64,000 nt of DNA, taken from the NCBI GenBank assembly GCA_036435485.1, contig CM071595.1:12080001-12144000 (forward strand), written 5' to 3'. Of this stretch, positions 10,628-22,063 are shown in pieces. Source of the DNA: Saposhnikovia divaricata (taxonomy: Eukaryota; Streptophyta; Magnoliopsida; Apiales; Apiaceae). The notes under the pieces were generated by a model. The model saw nothing but the letters and a program-made list of their open reading frames with translations, was not told the origin of the DNA and did no database searches. How positions within the stretch are numbered: the stretch's first letter is position 1; each line of letters begins with the position of its first letter. The translations under genes were made by a program, and so were the position numbers.

Positions 10628-13393
10628 CTAAAATCGTGAAGTAAAACGGGCATCTCTATCAGAAACAATCGAAACAGGCACTCCGTGACGAACTACAATT
10701 TCCTTTAGATACATGTTTACCAATCTCTCAACAGAGTACTTATCACTAATTGGTAGGAAATGCGCAGATTTAGTGAGTCGATCGACGATAACCCAAATCG
10801 CATCATGACTGGCTCTAGTTCGGGGCAATCCTATGACAAAATCCATGGTAATATGTTCCCATTTCCACTCAGGTATCTCTAAGGGTTGTAAAAGTCCACT
10901 TGGTCGTTGATGTTCGGCTTTCACTTTCTGACAGGTCAAGCACTTGCTTACCCATTCTGGAATCTCTCTCTTCATGTTAGGCCACCAATAGTTTTGCTTG
11001 ATGTCTTGATACATTTTCGTGCTCCCTGGATGAATGGAATATCTCGAGTTATGCGCTTCACTCATAATTTCATCCATTAACTCCGTAACATTAGGAATCC
11101 ATATTCTCGATGCAAATCGCTTAATTCCCTTATCATCTTTTGAACTTAAAACTTCTTCTCCAGTCAACTCTGATCTTTTTTCTTCCATTACTTGTTCCTG
11201 ACAACGGCGAATCTTCTCGAGCAACTCTGGTTGAAACTGAATACTGTATACTCTTTCATTGTTTTGGACTGGGACCCTGATCTCTAATTCCATTTTCTCA
11301 AATTCTCTGACTAATTCTTCTGAGGTTGTCAACAGGTTGAGTCTTTCCTTTCTACTTAAAGCATCAGCTACGACATTAGCCTTCCCTGGGTGGTAATTTA
11401 TCGAACAATCATAGTCTTTGATCAGTTCTAACCATCTTCTAGGTCTCATGTTTAATTCCTTCTGCGTGAATATATACTTTAAGCTCTTGTGATCCGTGTA
11501 AATCTCACATCTCTCTCCATAGAGGTAATGTCTCCAAATCTTGAGGGCAAAAACAATAGCAGTAAGTTCTAAATCGTGAGTAGGGTAACGGGACTCATAT
11601 TCCTTCAATTGTCGAGAGGCGTAAGCTATTACTTTACCGTGTTCCATCAGAACACAACCTAAACCATTGTGAGAGGCATCGCTGAAAATCACGAAATCGC
11701 CTTTCTCATCAGGTAAGGTCAACACTGGGGCAGTAGTCAATCTCTTCTTCAATTCCTGAAAGTTATCTTCGCATTTGGGGGTCCATTCAAACTTTTCACT
11801 CTTTCTGGTAAGTCGAGTCAGTGGCGTAGCTATCTTTGAGAAATCCTTCACAAATCTACGATAGTATCCGGCCAATCCAAGAAAACTTCTAACCTCTGTT
11901 GGAGTCTTGGGTCTCTCCCAATTTGCTACGGCTTCTGTCTTTGCGGGGTCTACAGAAATCCCTTCGCCGCTCACAATGTGTCCCAAAAATTGAACTTCTT
12001 TCAACCAAAATTCGCACTTTGAAAACTTTGCATATAACTTTTCCTTTCTCAATGCTTCCAAAACCAAACGGAGGTGTTCAGCATGTTCCTCAGGAGACTT
12101 CGAGTATATCAAGATGTCATCAATAAATACAATTACGAACTTATCCAAGTACCTCTTGAACACACGATTCATTAAATCCATAAAAGCAGCTGGCGCATTC
12201 GTCAATCCAAAAGACATGACTAGGAACTCGTAATGTCCATATCGGGTCCTAAAGGCAGTCTTAGGAATATCCTCAGGCTTGATCTTTAGTTGATGATAGC
12301 CGGATCTCAAATCGATCTTCGAAAAATATATAGCTCCCTTAAGTTGGTCAAACAAATCGTCGATCCGAGGTAGAGGGTACCTATTCTTGATAGTCATCTT
12401 GTTCAGTTCACGGTAATCAATACATAATCGCATAGTTCCGTCCTTCTTCTTCACGAACAATACTGGAGCTCCCCACGGGGATACACTTGGTCTAATTACA
12501 CCTTTGTCAAGTAACTCTTGCAGCTGTGTTGCCAATTCCTTCATTTCTATTGGTGCCATTCTGTACGGCGCCTTTGAGATTGGTACGGTTCCTGGTTCTA
12601 GATCAATCGTAAACTCTATCTCTCGATCTAGTGGAATTCCAGGTAACTCGTCGGGAAAAACGTCTCTAAACTGGTTAACTACAGGGACCTCCTCGATCAT
12701 AGGGGTATGTTTCTCGGTATCTATCACATAAGCTAGATAGGCTTGACATCCTTGCCGAAGTAATCTTTTAGCTTGAGTTATTGGCAGGAAATCCTTAGTC
12801 GGTTTCCGTCCGTGAAACGAAATACTTATACCGTTAGGTCCACTTAAGCTGACCTTCTTACGGCGACAATCTATTAGAGCATCATAACGTGATAACCAAT
12901 CCATCCCTAGGATTATGTCAAATTCCCCTAACTTAAAAGGAATGAGGTCTGCATCAAAACGTTGCCCATGTATCTCTATGGAACAATTCGGACACAATCG
13001 GTTCACTGGTATGACTTCCTGATTAGCTACTTCTATATTCAGAATTCCCTCTAAGGGCACAAACTCAAGATTCAACTTATTCATGAAGTTCTCAGAAATA
13101 AAAGATTTGGTAGCTCCAGAATCAACTAGAACACACGCATCCTCAGAATTTACTAGAAGCGTACCTGCGATCACATTGCCGCTATCAATGGCATCTCTTA
13201 CTGTCATGTTGAAGGTTCTCGCGGTTGGCTTGTTGCTGGGAGGTGCTGTGATTCGAGGCACCGGATTTTCCTTCGCAGGTTGTCGGCAGTCTCGGGACAC
13301 GTGACCTTTCCTTCCACAGTTGAAGCAGGTGACAGATTTATCCTTGCAACTAGAAGCATAATGACCCTTCTGTCCACAGTTATAACAATTCAT
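10628..13393 (-). CDS. pol: Ty3 pol: zinc knuckles, protease, RT, RNase H, integrase core
   Basis: The 921-codon frame begins with two CCHC zinc knuckles (Cys3-Cys6-His11-Cys16 and Cys23-Cys26-His31-Cys36) that belong to the end of gag. It continues with an aspartic protease (DSG, Asp91), reverse transcriptase (FIDD, Asp425/Asp426) and RNase H (Asp572, Glu609, Asp634). The integrase HHCC finger (HPGSTKMYQDI…CLTCQK) follows, then the first two catalytic aspartates of the core (TMDF and SDRD). Domain order PR-RT-RH-IN is that of Ty3/gypsy. The frame ends at a TAG that replaces a Trp-like position in the integrase core; the rest is in frame at 9803-10627. Gag and pol are read as one polyprotein in this group, and here a 1-base shift near 13455 separates them. 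Confidence 0.93.
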   Translation of the reverse strand: MNCYNCGQKGHYASSCKDKSVTCFNCGRKGHVSRDCRQPAKENPVPRITAPPSNKPTARTFNMTVRDAIDSGNVIAGTLLVNSEDACVLVDSGATKSFISENFMNKLNLEFVPLEGILNIEVANQEVIPVNRLCPNCSIEIHGQRFDADLIPFKLGEFDIILGMDWLSRYDALIDCRRKKVSLSGPNGISISFHGRKPTKDFLPITQAKRLLRQGCQAYLAYVIDTEKHTPMIEEVPVVNQFRDVFPDELPGIPLDREIEFTIDLEPGTVPISKAPYRMAPIEMKELATQLQELLDKGVIRPSVSPWGAPVLFVKKKDGTMRLCIDYRELNKMTIKNRYPLPRIDDLFDQLKGAIYFSKIDLRSGYHQLKIKPEDIPKTAFRTRYGHYEFLVMSFGLTNAPAAFMDLMNRVFKRYLDKFVIVFIDDILIYSKSPEEHAEHLRLVLEALRKEKLYAKFSKCEFWLKEVQFLGHIVSGEGISVDPAKTEAVANWERPKTPTEVRSFLGLAGYYRRFVKDFSKIATPLTRLTRKSEKFEWTPKCEDNFQELKKRLTTAPVLTLPDEKGDFVIFSDASHNGLGCVLMEHGKVIAYASRQLKEYESRYPTHDLELTAIVFALKIWRHYLYGERCEIYTDHKSLKYIFTQKELNMRPRRWLELIKDYDCSINYHPGKANVVADALSRKERLNLLTTSEELVREFEKMELEIRVPVQNNERVYSIQFQPELLEKIRRCQEQVMEEKRSELTGEEVLSSKDDKGIKRFASRIWIPNVTELMDEIMSEAHNSRYSIHPGSTKMYQDIKQNYWWPNMKREIPEWVSKCLTCQKVKAEHQRPSGLLQPLEIPEWKWEHITMDFVIGLPRTRASHDAIWVIVDRLTKSAHFLPISDKYSVERLVNMYLKEIVVRHGVPVSIVSDRDARFTSRF

Positions 13394-14423
13394 GGTCGCT
13401 AGATGACAGGGTCCGGGGTGTTTCTTCCCACATGTCTTGCATTTCTGGAAAAGGTGGTCTTCCTTGCATCACATTAACTGTCTGTGGCTGTCTGATCCTC
13501 TGATTGCTTCCTCTGGTGTCAAAGTTCCTAAACCTTCTTGTATCAGCACTCTTATCTTCCTTTTTCACAAACGGTTTCTTATCACTCCGATTATCAAATC
13601 TCCTCGCAAAGTTACTTCCACTGCTCTGAAACTTCCTCTTATTTCCATCTTTCGGGTATAGTTCACTTCCACTTTCCACTATCGCCGCTTTCTGAACTAA
13701 AGATGCATAATTGGTGATCTCAAATACTGCAACGCGATTTTGTATCCATGGTTTCAATCCTTGTTGAAAGCGTTTTGCTCTCTTCTCTTCAGTGTCTACA
13801 TGATAGGGTACAAACCTCGAGAGTTCTGTAAACTTGGCTTCGTAGTTTGCAACAGTCATCGTTCCTTGCTTGAGCTCTAAAAACTTTATCTCCATCTGGT
13901 TCTCCAGATATTTGGGGAAATACCTCTCTAGAAACAACATTGTAAATCTAGCCCACGGTATAATCGTATCACCTTCCATGGCTCTCTTCACATCCCACCA
14001 ATAATTAGCTTCACCTTTCAACATATAAGCTGCAAATACCGTCTTCCTATCCTCTTCCACTCCCACTATCTCAAAGGTCTTCTCTATTTCACGTAACCAG
14101 ATTCTAGCTTCCACTGGGTTAGTGGTACCTTTAAACTCAGGTGGACTCAAGGATTTGAATGATTTGAAACTCACAGTAGTTTGGGTCAGTTGAGCTGGAG
14201 GTGGATTCCCTCCTACATTTTGGTACGGCTGAGGCTGAGGGTTCTGGGTATGCTGAATAAGAAAGTTCATAAGTAGACTCATCGGGTTATTTTCTTGGTT
14301 GGGATCTCGAGCGAGTTGTGGTTCCGGGTTTGGAACTTGGTTCTGAGGTGGAACCTCATTCTCTGGATTCACCTCGGGTTGAGGACGAGGATTTCTTACG
14401 GGTCTTCCTCTCCTTGGTGGCAT
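13380..14423 (-). CDS. gag: Ty3 gag (capsid), C-terminus frameshifted
   Basis: The 347-codon frame starts at an ATG (14421-14423) and opens with a basic, Pro/Asn/Gln-rich N-terminus. The retrotransposon gag core follows (PPEFKGTTNPVEARIWLREI…YWWDVKRAM…LERYFPKYLENQ). It forms the virus-like particle in the cytoplasm. The last 25 or so residues are out of frame. At about 13455 the zinc-knuckle frame (CKTCGKKHPG type, then CYNCGQ) lies in another phase that leads straight into the pol frame, so a single-base indel has split an original gag-pol polyprotein. It overlaps the next frame by 14 bases. Confidence 0.9.
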   Translation of the reverse strand: MPPRRGRPVRNPRPQPEVNPENEVPPQNQVPNPEPQLARDPNQENNPMSLLMNFLIQHTQNPQPQPYQNVGGNPPPAQLTQTTVSFKSFKSLSPPEFKGTTNPVEARIWLREIEKTFEIVGVEEDRKTVFAAYMLKGEANYWWDVKRAMEGDTIIPWARFTMLFLERYFPKYLENQMEIKFLELKQGTMTVANYEAKFTELSRFVPYHVDTEEKRAKRFQQGLKPWIQNRVAVFEITNYASLVQKAAIVESGSELYPKDGNKRKFQSSGSNFARRFDNRSDKKPFVKKEDKSADTRRFRNFDTRGSNQRIRQPQTVNVMQGRPPFPEMQDMWEETPRTLSSSDHELL

Positions 14424-15091
14424 CTTTTTCTATAAGAGCGAAAACAATAAGGTATGTTATATTTCGGATATGCAATTCTCAAACACCATTGCTGGCACAA
14501 TTAAAATTGGTATTCATAAATATCTACTCAGTCAAAATTTATGGTTCCTCACAATACTCAAAATCACGACTCTCTCTTGTCTCTTTATAAGCAGTTACTC
14601 TTATTTCTCGATATAAAAAGATTTTAGATACTCGTGAAGATTTATCTCAATTTAAATGGCGGTTCTCAAAAATTCAATCATCATAAATCTCTAGTTCTCG
14701 AAAATTCTTTTTATAAATCTCTGGTTCTCGAAAATTCTTTTTTAAGTCGTAGTATCGGAAAAGAAATTGTTAACTAATTCAGGGGTAATATGGAAATTAT
14801 TCTAACATGCTATTCTAATATAACACAGATCTATAATAAACAAAATGAGATAACGGTACTATAGCAGATCACAATATAATACTGATAAGGTTCCATACTG
14901 GTAAAGTCCAGGTCATGGTACTGAATACAAACTGGTCGCTGATAATAAGTACATCGTAAAAGTATCTAACCAACATACTAGTCTAGTAGAGATAATAAAG
15001 GTTACTACCCAACAGGCTGGGCATCAGGTCTAAAATACAAAGATCAACATAATATATGAACCCTACTACAGAAGGGTCTATCTCGACGTCA
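14424..15091 (-). other. non-coding spacer between extra ORF and gag
   Basis: About 670 bp of AT-rich leader with no convincing frame in the element's sense. It contains a short direct repeat of CTCTGGTTCTCGAAAATTC type near 14690-14740 (minus complement of a leader repeat). Confidence 0.5.
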
Positions 15092-15785
15092 TCACTGGGG
15101 AAACATCTCACCCACTCTCCTATGGAACTCTCTGATAATGTCTGAAACCATGGAGACAACTCTGGTCTGATCAATCTGTCCAGTGCTGGATGATGGTAAT
15201 GCGGCTAAGTCAGTCTGAAGCCCGGTCAAAACAGTCAGGGCAATCTGGTGCATAATTTCCATGGGTACGTCTCTTACCAACAGACTCCCTCCATGATGCA
15301 CGGCAAGAGGTTCTGAAACTGACAACAGTCGAAGAATACTATCCCTAGTAGTAAAAATCTCCTCATAACGTCCCCACAACCAACGGTAGTGCTGGAATAG
15401 TGTATGGTGGACATGCCAAGGGACCATCCCTCCGGCCACAACAGGATGCTCAGAAGGAACAGGTGGCATAGCAGTAGTAGTAGTAACCACAGTAGGCTGA
15501 GCAGGAGCAGATGCAGATATAGTAGGTGCAGATGGAGTAGTATCACAAGCAGGAATGGCACTGACAGGTGGAAACATGTAGTCAGGCACGGTAGGGACTG
15601 TCGGCGTCGAAGCATATACTGTAACAGGTAAAGTAAACAACTCAGCAAGAGCTGCTACTCCGGTAGGTGTATCAACTCTGGATACCGGAGCAGACAAGCT
15701 AGGTACAACCTCAGTACGGACGGGTGAAAGCTGGCTCTCATCAACTGGATCAGTAATCTCGGGCACTGGGGTCTCAGCTCTGAAC

Positions 15786-15793
15786 ATCTCAGG
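15786..15793. repeat. 8-bp target-site duplication ATCTCAGG, left copy
   Basis: ATCTCAGG flanks the MITE here and at 16340-16347. The 8-bp length is diagnostic of hAT transposition. Confidence 0.9.
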
Positions 15794-16339
15794 TAGAGCC
15801 GGCAATTTTGGACACGACACGAAAACACGACACGAAAATGACACGAAAATTACGGGTTTGGGGTGACCTTTTCGGTACACGAACAAGAAAATACACGAAC
15901 ACGAAAGTACACGAGCGAATTTAGTGTCGGTTTCGGATTTACCATTAGGTACACGACACGAAACGAAAATACACGAAATAAATAAATATTTAAATAAATA
16001 TTTTAAATTTATATAAATATATTTTATAAATAAATATTACATATTTAACTTTTTTACAAAATAAATAGAAAATACACTGAAAGTACACGAAAAGTACACG
16101 AAAAGTACACGAAAGTACACGAAAAGTACACGAAATTGGTTCCATTTTCTTGTAAACGGAAATATTTCGTGTATTTTTCGTTTCGTTTCGTGTTTACACG
16201 AAATGTTTCGTTTCGTGTTCGTTTCAGAATTTGAGTACACGAATTTATTTCGTTTCGTTTTCGTTTTGGCCACTTGGTACACGAAACACGAAAGTACACG
16301 ACACGAAAGTACACGACACGACACGAATTGCCAGCTCTA
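15794..16339. mobile_element. hAT-type MITE (546 bp)
   Basis: The terminal inverted repeats are TAGAGCCGGCAATT on the left and its near-complement AATTGCCAGCTCTA on the right. Outside them is a perfect 8-bp duplication, as in the hAT superfamily. The interior is AT-rich with many copies of ACACGAAA/ACACGAC words near both ends (for example 15813-15850 and 16075-16135). There is no transposase, so it is non-autonomous. It was inserted into the extra ORF of the Tekay-like element and is therefore younger than that element. Confidence 0.9.
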
Positions 16340-16347
16340 ATCTCAGG
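16340..16347. repeat. 8-bp target-site duplication ATCTCAGG, right copy
   Basis: Second copy of the hAT duplication; see 15786-15793. Confidence 0.9.
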
Positions 16348-16827
16348 GGTAGGACCCTCCAAATCAATCACTGGTAGAGGAGAATCGGCTATCTCAATGA
16401 TCTGGTCAGGAGAATATACTAAATCTATCACATGTGGAGGAGAAGGTATAAGGATCTGAACCGAAGAATCCTCCGTGTCACTAACCATCAGCATAAACTC
16501 TTCAGACGGGTCACTGTCTGAACCTGAGCTAGGATCTAGTGGTCCATGCGGGTAAGGTGTAGGAGATCTATCTCGGGTAGAACGAAAATCAGCTGGTCTG
16601 GAAGTAGACATCTACAAAAGTACGAAAAATCTCGATCAGGTTTCAATCGACTAGATATGCCTATAAATATATATAAAGGCGTAAGGCGCTTAGTGCCAAA
16701 ATCTCAACATCGTATCATATCTCCAAATTCTCACGTCGAGTTATAGTTCTAGGTTCGTATTATATCTCTAAATTCTCGCATCGGGTTATACTCCAAGGCT
16801 CGTACGATTCCTAAAAATATAACTAAT

Positions 16828-16840
16828 GCTTTGATACCAA
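16828..16840 (-). promoter_or_regulatory. primer-binding site of the Tekay-like element
   Basis: In sense it reads TTGGTATCAAAGC, three bases after the 5' LTR end. It matches the initiator Met-tRNA PBS with one difference (A for G) from the outer element's site. Confidence 0.88.
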
Positions 16841-16843
16841 CTT

Positions 16844-19243
16844 TGTGACGCCCCCAGATCCACCCTGACCGGAGACCCGGGTCGTCACATTGTCTCAATA
16901 TCCTGTAGCACAAGTTACGCAATAATAAAGCAAAATATATAATACAACGGAGCATAAGTGTCCCACTCCGCAAATCCAAGATTAGTCTCACACCTTGTTA
17001 TCATACGACATAATACATCTCGGGATAATATTTTACATATTTTTACAGAAGTAGGTAGATAAAGATTCCAGCTGGACATTCTAGTTCTCGTCAGCATAGC
17101 CTGGAGCTTTCTCCTTTCCCTTGGATCCCTGGTTGGACGTCTCGCCTCTTTCCCTCTTGATAGCTGAATAAAAATGTTGTAAAGCAAGAATGAGCAACTA
17201 CAGTGCTCAGCAAGTTCTCTTCTTACTTGGTATATAAATATAATAAGATTTCCCAAAATTAATAGAATATCACAAATCTGGATTTTGACTCAGTACTCAT
17301 CTTGAAAGCAGAATACTCGAAAAACTCATTACTCATCTCGAAAATAGAATTCTCGAAAGACTCAATTGATATAACTCTGTTGACTCATGATTTAAGAATA
17401 AACTGGTCTTCCACCTCTCGGTATCTCGGTGGGGCGATCAACTAACCGACCGGGAATACCGTCCTCCAATGATATCGCACTTCGCCCGATCACGGCTACA
17501 ATACGCTATCAACAATATAATATAAAAATATGAATGCTAGCGTCATAGGGGTTATTAATTAAACCCTGGCAGCATAGTGCCAATATATCTCGTGTCCGCA
17601 TAACGGTACACAAGTCTCTCTTTCTCTAAAATGGGCCTCTTTCCCAAAATTTGACAAGTAGAATACAGAATTCCCGAATCTTTGATGAACAGATAACTCG
17701 AAATAATTCTTCCATGAAAACATTTACAAATCTGGCGGAGTGCCAGACCGACTCAATTGCTCCACCAATCCGATCAATGGACTGAGGTAAATTCTCAATA
17801 ATAATATTTTATTGGTTGACACGAACAAGATGCCAACCCTCGACAATAAAGTCAACCATCTCGAAATATTGAGAATAGTCTTAAAATGAAGTAATTTGGA
17901 GTCGTACTGTACAAATAGTACTCCTCGAATATTTATAATACCCATAATTGATGAACGTTTAATAGAATATTTTTCACTTGATCAACGAGTAAAACTCTAA
18001 CGATCGTAATTTTTATAATTCTTATTTATTGATTCGAGAGACGAACCAACTAAAAGATAATCAATAATTATTGTCGAATTTGTACAATAAACTCGACTGA
18101 AAGGAATAAATTTAACTATCTCGAATGAATGAGAACAGTTTCACGGAATCATAATAATGGTCGTCTCGAATTAATGAGATCGACCCGATAGCAACGAAAT
18201 TAATTCCACGCTTATAAGGGATATAATTCACAAATAAACTAATTTTAACAGTAACAAAATATCGCAACGAGAAAATAATGCTCAAAAGGATAATTAAATC
18301 TCATAATTGACAGCTCGAAATTAAATAAGGAATGAAATAATACGAACAGAAATTCAAATCTCTAAGAGTTAGGGTAGGAATGAACTTGCCTCGATCTCGG
18401 AGTGCAAATAAGTGTAGATAAAATTTGTACTCTACCCGTGAACTCGGCTTCGGTCTACGGCTCGGAATTTATTCCCTAAAAATGGCAACCAGAAATACAT
18501 GAGCGCTTCGTCAAAAATAGAATACTTCTCAACCGCTAATATAATATTTAAAAAAAATATCTCTCGAAAATCTATACGATATTTAACGGAAAATAATTCC
18601 CGGATAAATAAATCTCTCTTCAAACTCAGGGATTAAATCTCGAAAATAAATCCTATTAATTATCCGTAAATCCCACTTAAAACGAAAATAGGGTTACGGA
18701 AATTAACGACAATACTCTATTTTTAATCTCGTAAATAATTAAATAATACTCCGATTTTAATCCCTAAAATAATCTAACTCGATCCGGTTGATTAAATAAT
18801 CCGGAAACGATAACTAAAAATCTCCTAAAATTATATCGTATTTTAATCCTATTTATTCACAATTACTCATCTTTTTATCGACAAATTATTAAATCTCTAA
18901 TTTCCGTCCAAAAATCACAAATTAACTCTTTTTAAATAAAAACCATATTTTACGCTATTATTCATTAATATTCACTCTTTTATTAACGAAACAATAAATC
19001 TCTAATTTACGTCACAAAATATTTAATTAATAAATCTATCACCATTTTATTAAACTCGATTTATTTCTCATAATTTTTAATAATATTATCTCAATTATTA
19101 AAACCAAATTTTTAAAAAAATATTTAACCTCTTTTATTATTAACTCTTTATTTCTCAAAATTTTAAACTAACATCTCAATTATTTAAAAACTAATTTAAA
19201 AAAAACACTTAATCTCTTTTTATTTTATTTTATTATTATTAAC

Positions 19244-19282
<39 letters not shown>

Positions 19283-20319
19283 TTTTATTTTATTCATATT
19301 CTATTTTTTTAAAAAAAACTGTACAGAAATAATATAGCACGACGGCGCGTGTGGCCCACGCGCCACACTGTCGCCGCCCCCCCTGCTCTCTCCTTCTCTC
19401 CCCCTCCTGTCTCTCTCTCCCTCTCTGTCTCTATCTCTCTCTCGGTTTCATCTCTCTCTCTCTCTCCTTCTCTCTCTTTCTTCCCGTCGATCTCTCTCCA
19501 CCTCCTTATCTCTCTTCCGCCTCTCTCTACATCTCTCTGCCTCTCCTCTCTCGTCGCCAACACCAACACAACTCCGACAATCCCAACCTCCCTTGTATCT
19601 CCCTCACCCCGTCTCCCTCTTCTTCAACCCCCCCTCCATTCCTCCGGTTCAAACCCAACACAACTGCCATACTCCGATTACAACACCAAAACGGAACCCA
19701 GTACTCGATTCCATCCCTCAACACACACAAATCAACTCAACCCCAATCTGTTACCACAATTCAAGCACGGAAGAAAAGAAAAATAGGATGTAATAGAAAA
19801 AAAAAACAAAGCAATATATGTAACTACCTGAGTATAAAACTGATTGTACCTATGTATATAACCGAGTTTTTGTTTTAAAGAGGAGTAGTAGCGGGCTTTG
19901 ATACCAAAAGAAAAAATGTCTCAGTTCTGTCTCTTATGAAATGAATATAATGCTCGATTTTGTATCTATTTTAAAATAAAAAGGAGCAGAAAACATGGAG
20001 TAAATTCTGGAAAAGAAAGGTGTGCTCCGGGAAATAATAATCCTGTCTCCCTGTCTCTTCTCTTGGCCAATAAAACGAGACTCTAGCTCCATTTTCTAAA
20101 ATAAATACGATCCAAAAATAAAATTAAAATCCTATTTTCCTAAATATTTTTCTAATTTTAGTAAACACTAAATAAATGTAACTAATTAAATATAAAACGA
20201 ATATTTAAAATCTCAAAAATTTTTAAAAATGCGCTATTTAAAATATAATAACAAATCGCTCTTAAATAAAATTTAAATAACGATAGGAAAATTTATTCGA
20301 AATATTCGCGGTTATTACA
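16844..20319 (-). repeat. 5' LTR of the Tekay-like element, the fuller copy
   Basis: This 3476-bp LTR in sense starts TGTAATAACCGCG at 20319 and ends GGGGGCGTCACA at 16844. About 940 bp (19287-20226) is absent from the other LTR. That segment includes a strongly pyrimidine-rich plus strand (19380-19620), so it is GA-rich in sense. The U5-like motif CTTGCTGAGCACTGTAG is at about 17205 in sense and is shared in form with the LARD-like LTR. The plus-strand Ser/Pro/Leu-rich frames at 19349-19878 are products of base composition, not genes. Confidence 0.9.
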
Positions 20320-20324
20320 GTTTG
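20320..20324. repeat. target-site duplication GTTTG, right copy
   Basis: Matches 7217-7221 and closes the Tekay-like insertion. Confidence 0.85.
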
Positions 20325-22063
20325 AAAAGAGTGACAAGACTGCTTTTATGATTATTAAGAATATGAAATTTAATATGATTGTAGATCACATAACAAGATG
20401 ATCGAAGATTCAGGAAGCGTATGCAAATCAATCGAGAGTGATTGTAGGAGTTTACAAGAAAAGGAAGAAAATTTTGCATAAGAGTTCTAGTGTGAATTTC
20501 GAATGTTATGATTCTGTGGTTAATGATAGTGATGTTAAACGTTGGAGTCGTAATAGGAAGAGTCAAATTCGAGGACTCGCCAAGTATGCAAAGTTATGAT
20601 TTGGAAGGAACTCTGAGGATGCAACGCAGTGAAGTCGTAAGCAAGTTTTAAATATGTTGTACCATAAGGAATTAGGTCGAAGCCAAGGTCATGGTTTGCT
20701 AATTGTTTTTTTTAAATTTTCAAAAATATTTTGGTTCCAAAAGGGTTTTTGATTAAAACCCTATCATTTTAAATGTTTTCTCTTAAAATGATTTTCTAAA
20801 ATATCTTTCAAAAGGATTTTCAGTTGGTTCAAATGGTTTTTAAATTGTTTTAAATCAACAAAATATTTGAGGCTTTCCTTTAAATGTTTTAGCAAACCGA
20901 TGTTGTATGAAGGTAGAAATTGAGTATTAAACCGAATGGTGGTTGGTGCAAATGCCATGCGATAAGAGTTGAGCGTGTTGTTCGCGTTCAAATTGCAATT
21001 GGGAATAGATGATATAAGGTTAATTTTCCAGGATAAGTATTCAGTGAAACAATGAGATGAAGGATGGATAGAAGTTTCCGATTATTCCCTTTTCAAGTAA
21101 CATTGCACGTGAAAGAGGAGTAAGAACGATCGGGGAATTTCTTGATGTTCCTTTTCTCAAAGTTTTAATTGAGGAAGATTTAAGATATATCAATAAGCGA
21201 TGATGCGTATTAAGTTGTATATGCATGTTGTTAAAGCGGGAGCTTGTTGAGAATTGTTAAAGAATTGTATCATGATTGGTATCAAGTGGAGTTGTGACCT
21301 CAGGAATTGTTCTTGTATAAAGGGAAGTTACAGTCAAGGTGACGGGTATAATAGCTTCCAAAGGCTAGAAATATTCGAGGCTATGTTTCAAAAGATTGAG
21401 CAACCCAGACTATTTCATAAGATTGAGAATCGGGTCGTTAATTAAACTATGCTTGAGGTGCATCTAAGGACATATGTGTTTGGTTATAGTATTCGATTTC
21501 GAGAATGCGACTAAGAATGGACAAAATGATGTTGAGTTTCCGATTGGGTACTCGGTAAAATTTTAGGACTAAAGAAAGAAATAAACTTTTTATTTATTCC
21601 CTTCTCGATTAACACGGTACTTGAAAAGTGGATTGGAAGCGATCAGAGGATTTCATGAGATTCTTTTCTCAAAATTCTATTTGAAATCGTGTGGTTATAA
21701 GTAAAGCGTGGGAAACTATACCAAGTGTAGGTCGTTATAAATTTAGGCAAATTGCACGGTCGTATTGTTGCGAGGGGTTGGCACGGTAATATAGTTTTGA
21801 CGCAGTGTATAGTTCATTATGCGGAAAAAACATATTGATTTTCGCGGAAAGTTATTCATTCACGTGTGATGAACGTTAGAGATTCGAAAACCAAAGCTTA
21901 AGGTTATTACGGGAATTGAAAGCTCATGGAATGAGCTTATAAAAGTATGAGAGGTTGTGATGGAATCCTAGAGTTGAAAGTGCAACCTGGGAAGTGGAAG
22001 TAAGATGTTTAACGAGAATTGTTACTCGTGTCCTTAAGATTGATTCTGAGGACAGAATCCTAT
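20325..22063 (+). other. non-coding right internal domain of the LARD-like element
   Basis: About 1.74 kb with no recognisable pol motif on either strand. Longest frames are under 90 codons and do not resemble known proteins. Confidence 0.6.

Larger units (their letters stand above)
15092..16611 (-). pseudogene. extra ORF upstream of gag in the Tekay-like element, split by a hAT MITE
   Basis: An ATG-started frame runs from 16611 to 16340 and resumes at 15785 to a stop at 15092. The interruption is the MITE plus one copy of its 8-bp duplication (554 bases). Counting the phase across that gap shows both parts share one frame, giving about 321 codons before insertion. The N-terminal part is rich in Ser, Pro and Asp. 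The middle is Pro/Thr/Ala-rich and probably disordered. The C-terminal ~110 residues look helical (FQHYRWLWGRYEEIFTTRDS and on). I see no zinc finger, signal peptide, membrane segment or catalytic motif. It lies between PBS and gag, where Ogre/Tat elements carry an ORF1, but that is unusual for a chromovirus. Function unknown. Confidence 0.65.
7222..20319 (-). mobile_element. Tekay-like Ty3 chromovirus with an extra ORF upstream of gag
   Basis: A complete minus-strand LTR retrotransposon: 5' LTR on the right (16844-20319), PBS, extra ORF, gag, pol with integrase C-terminal chromodomain, polypurine tract, and 3' LTR on the left (7222-9763). LTR ends in sense are TGTAATAACC and GGGGGCGTCACA, giving TG…CA, and the 5-bp duplication is GTTTG. 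The chromodomain and pol sequence place it in the chromovirus branch, most like Tekay/Del. Where the LTRs align, I counted about 19 substitutions in the first 1.35 kb (about 1.4 %), so insertion was fairly recent. One frameshift, one nonsense codon and a hAT insertion disable the copy. Confidence 0.9.

Noticed and set aside
19309..19878. Four overlapping frames on both strands, Ser/Pro/Leu-rich or Arg/Glu-rich
   Set aside because: They lie in the pyrimidine-rich part of the Tekay LTR; composition artefacts, absent from the other LTR.
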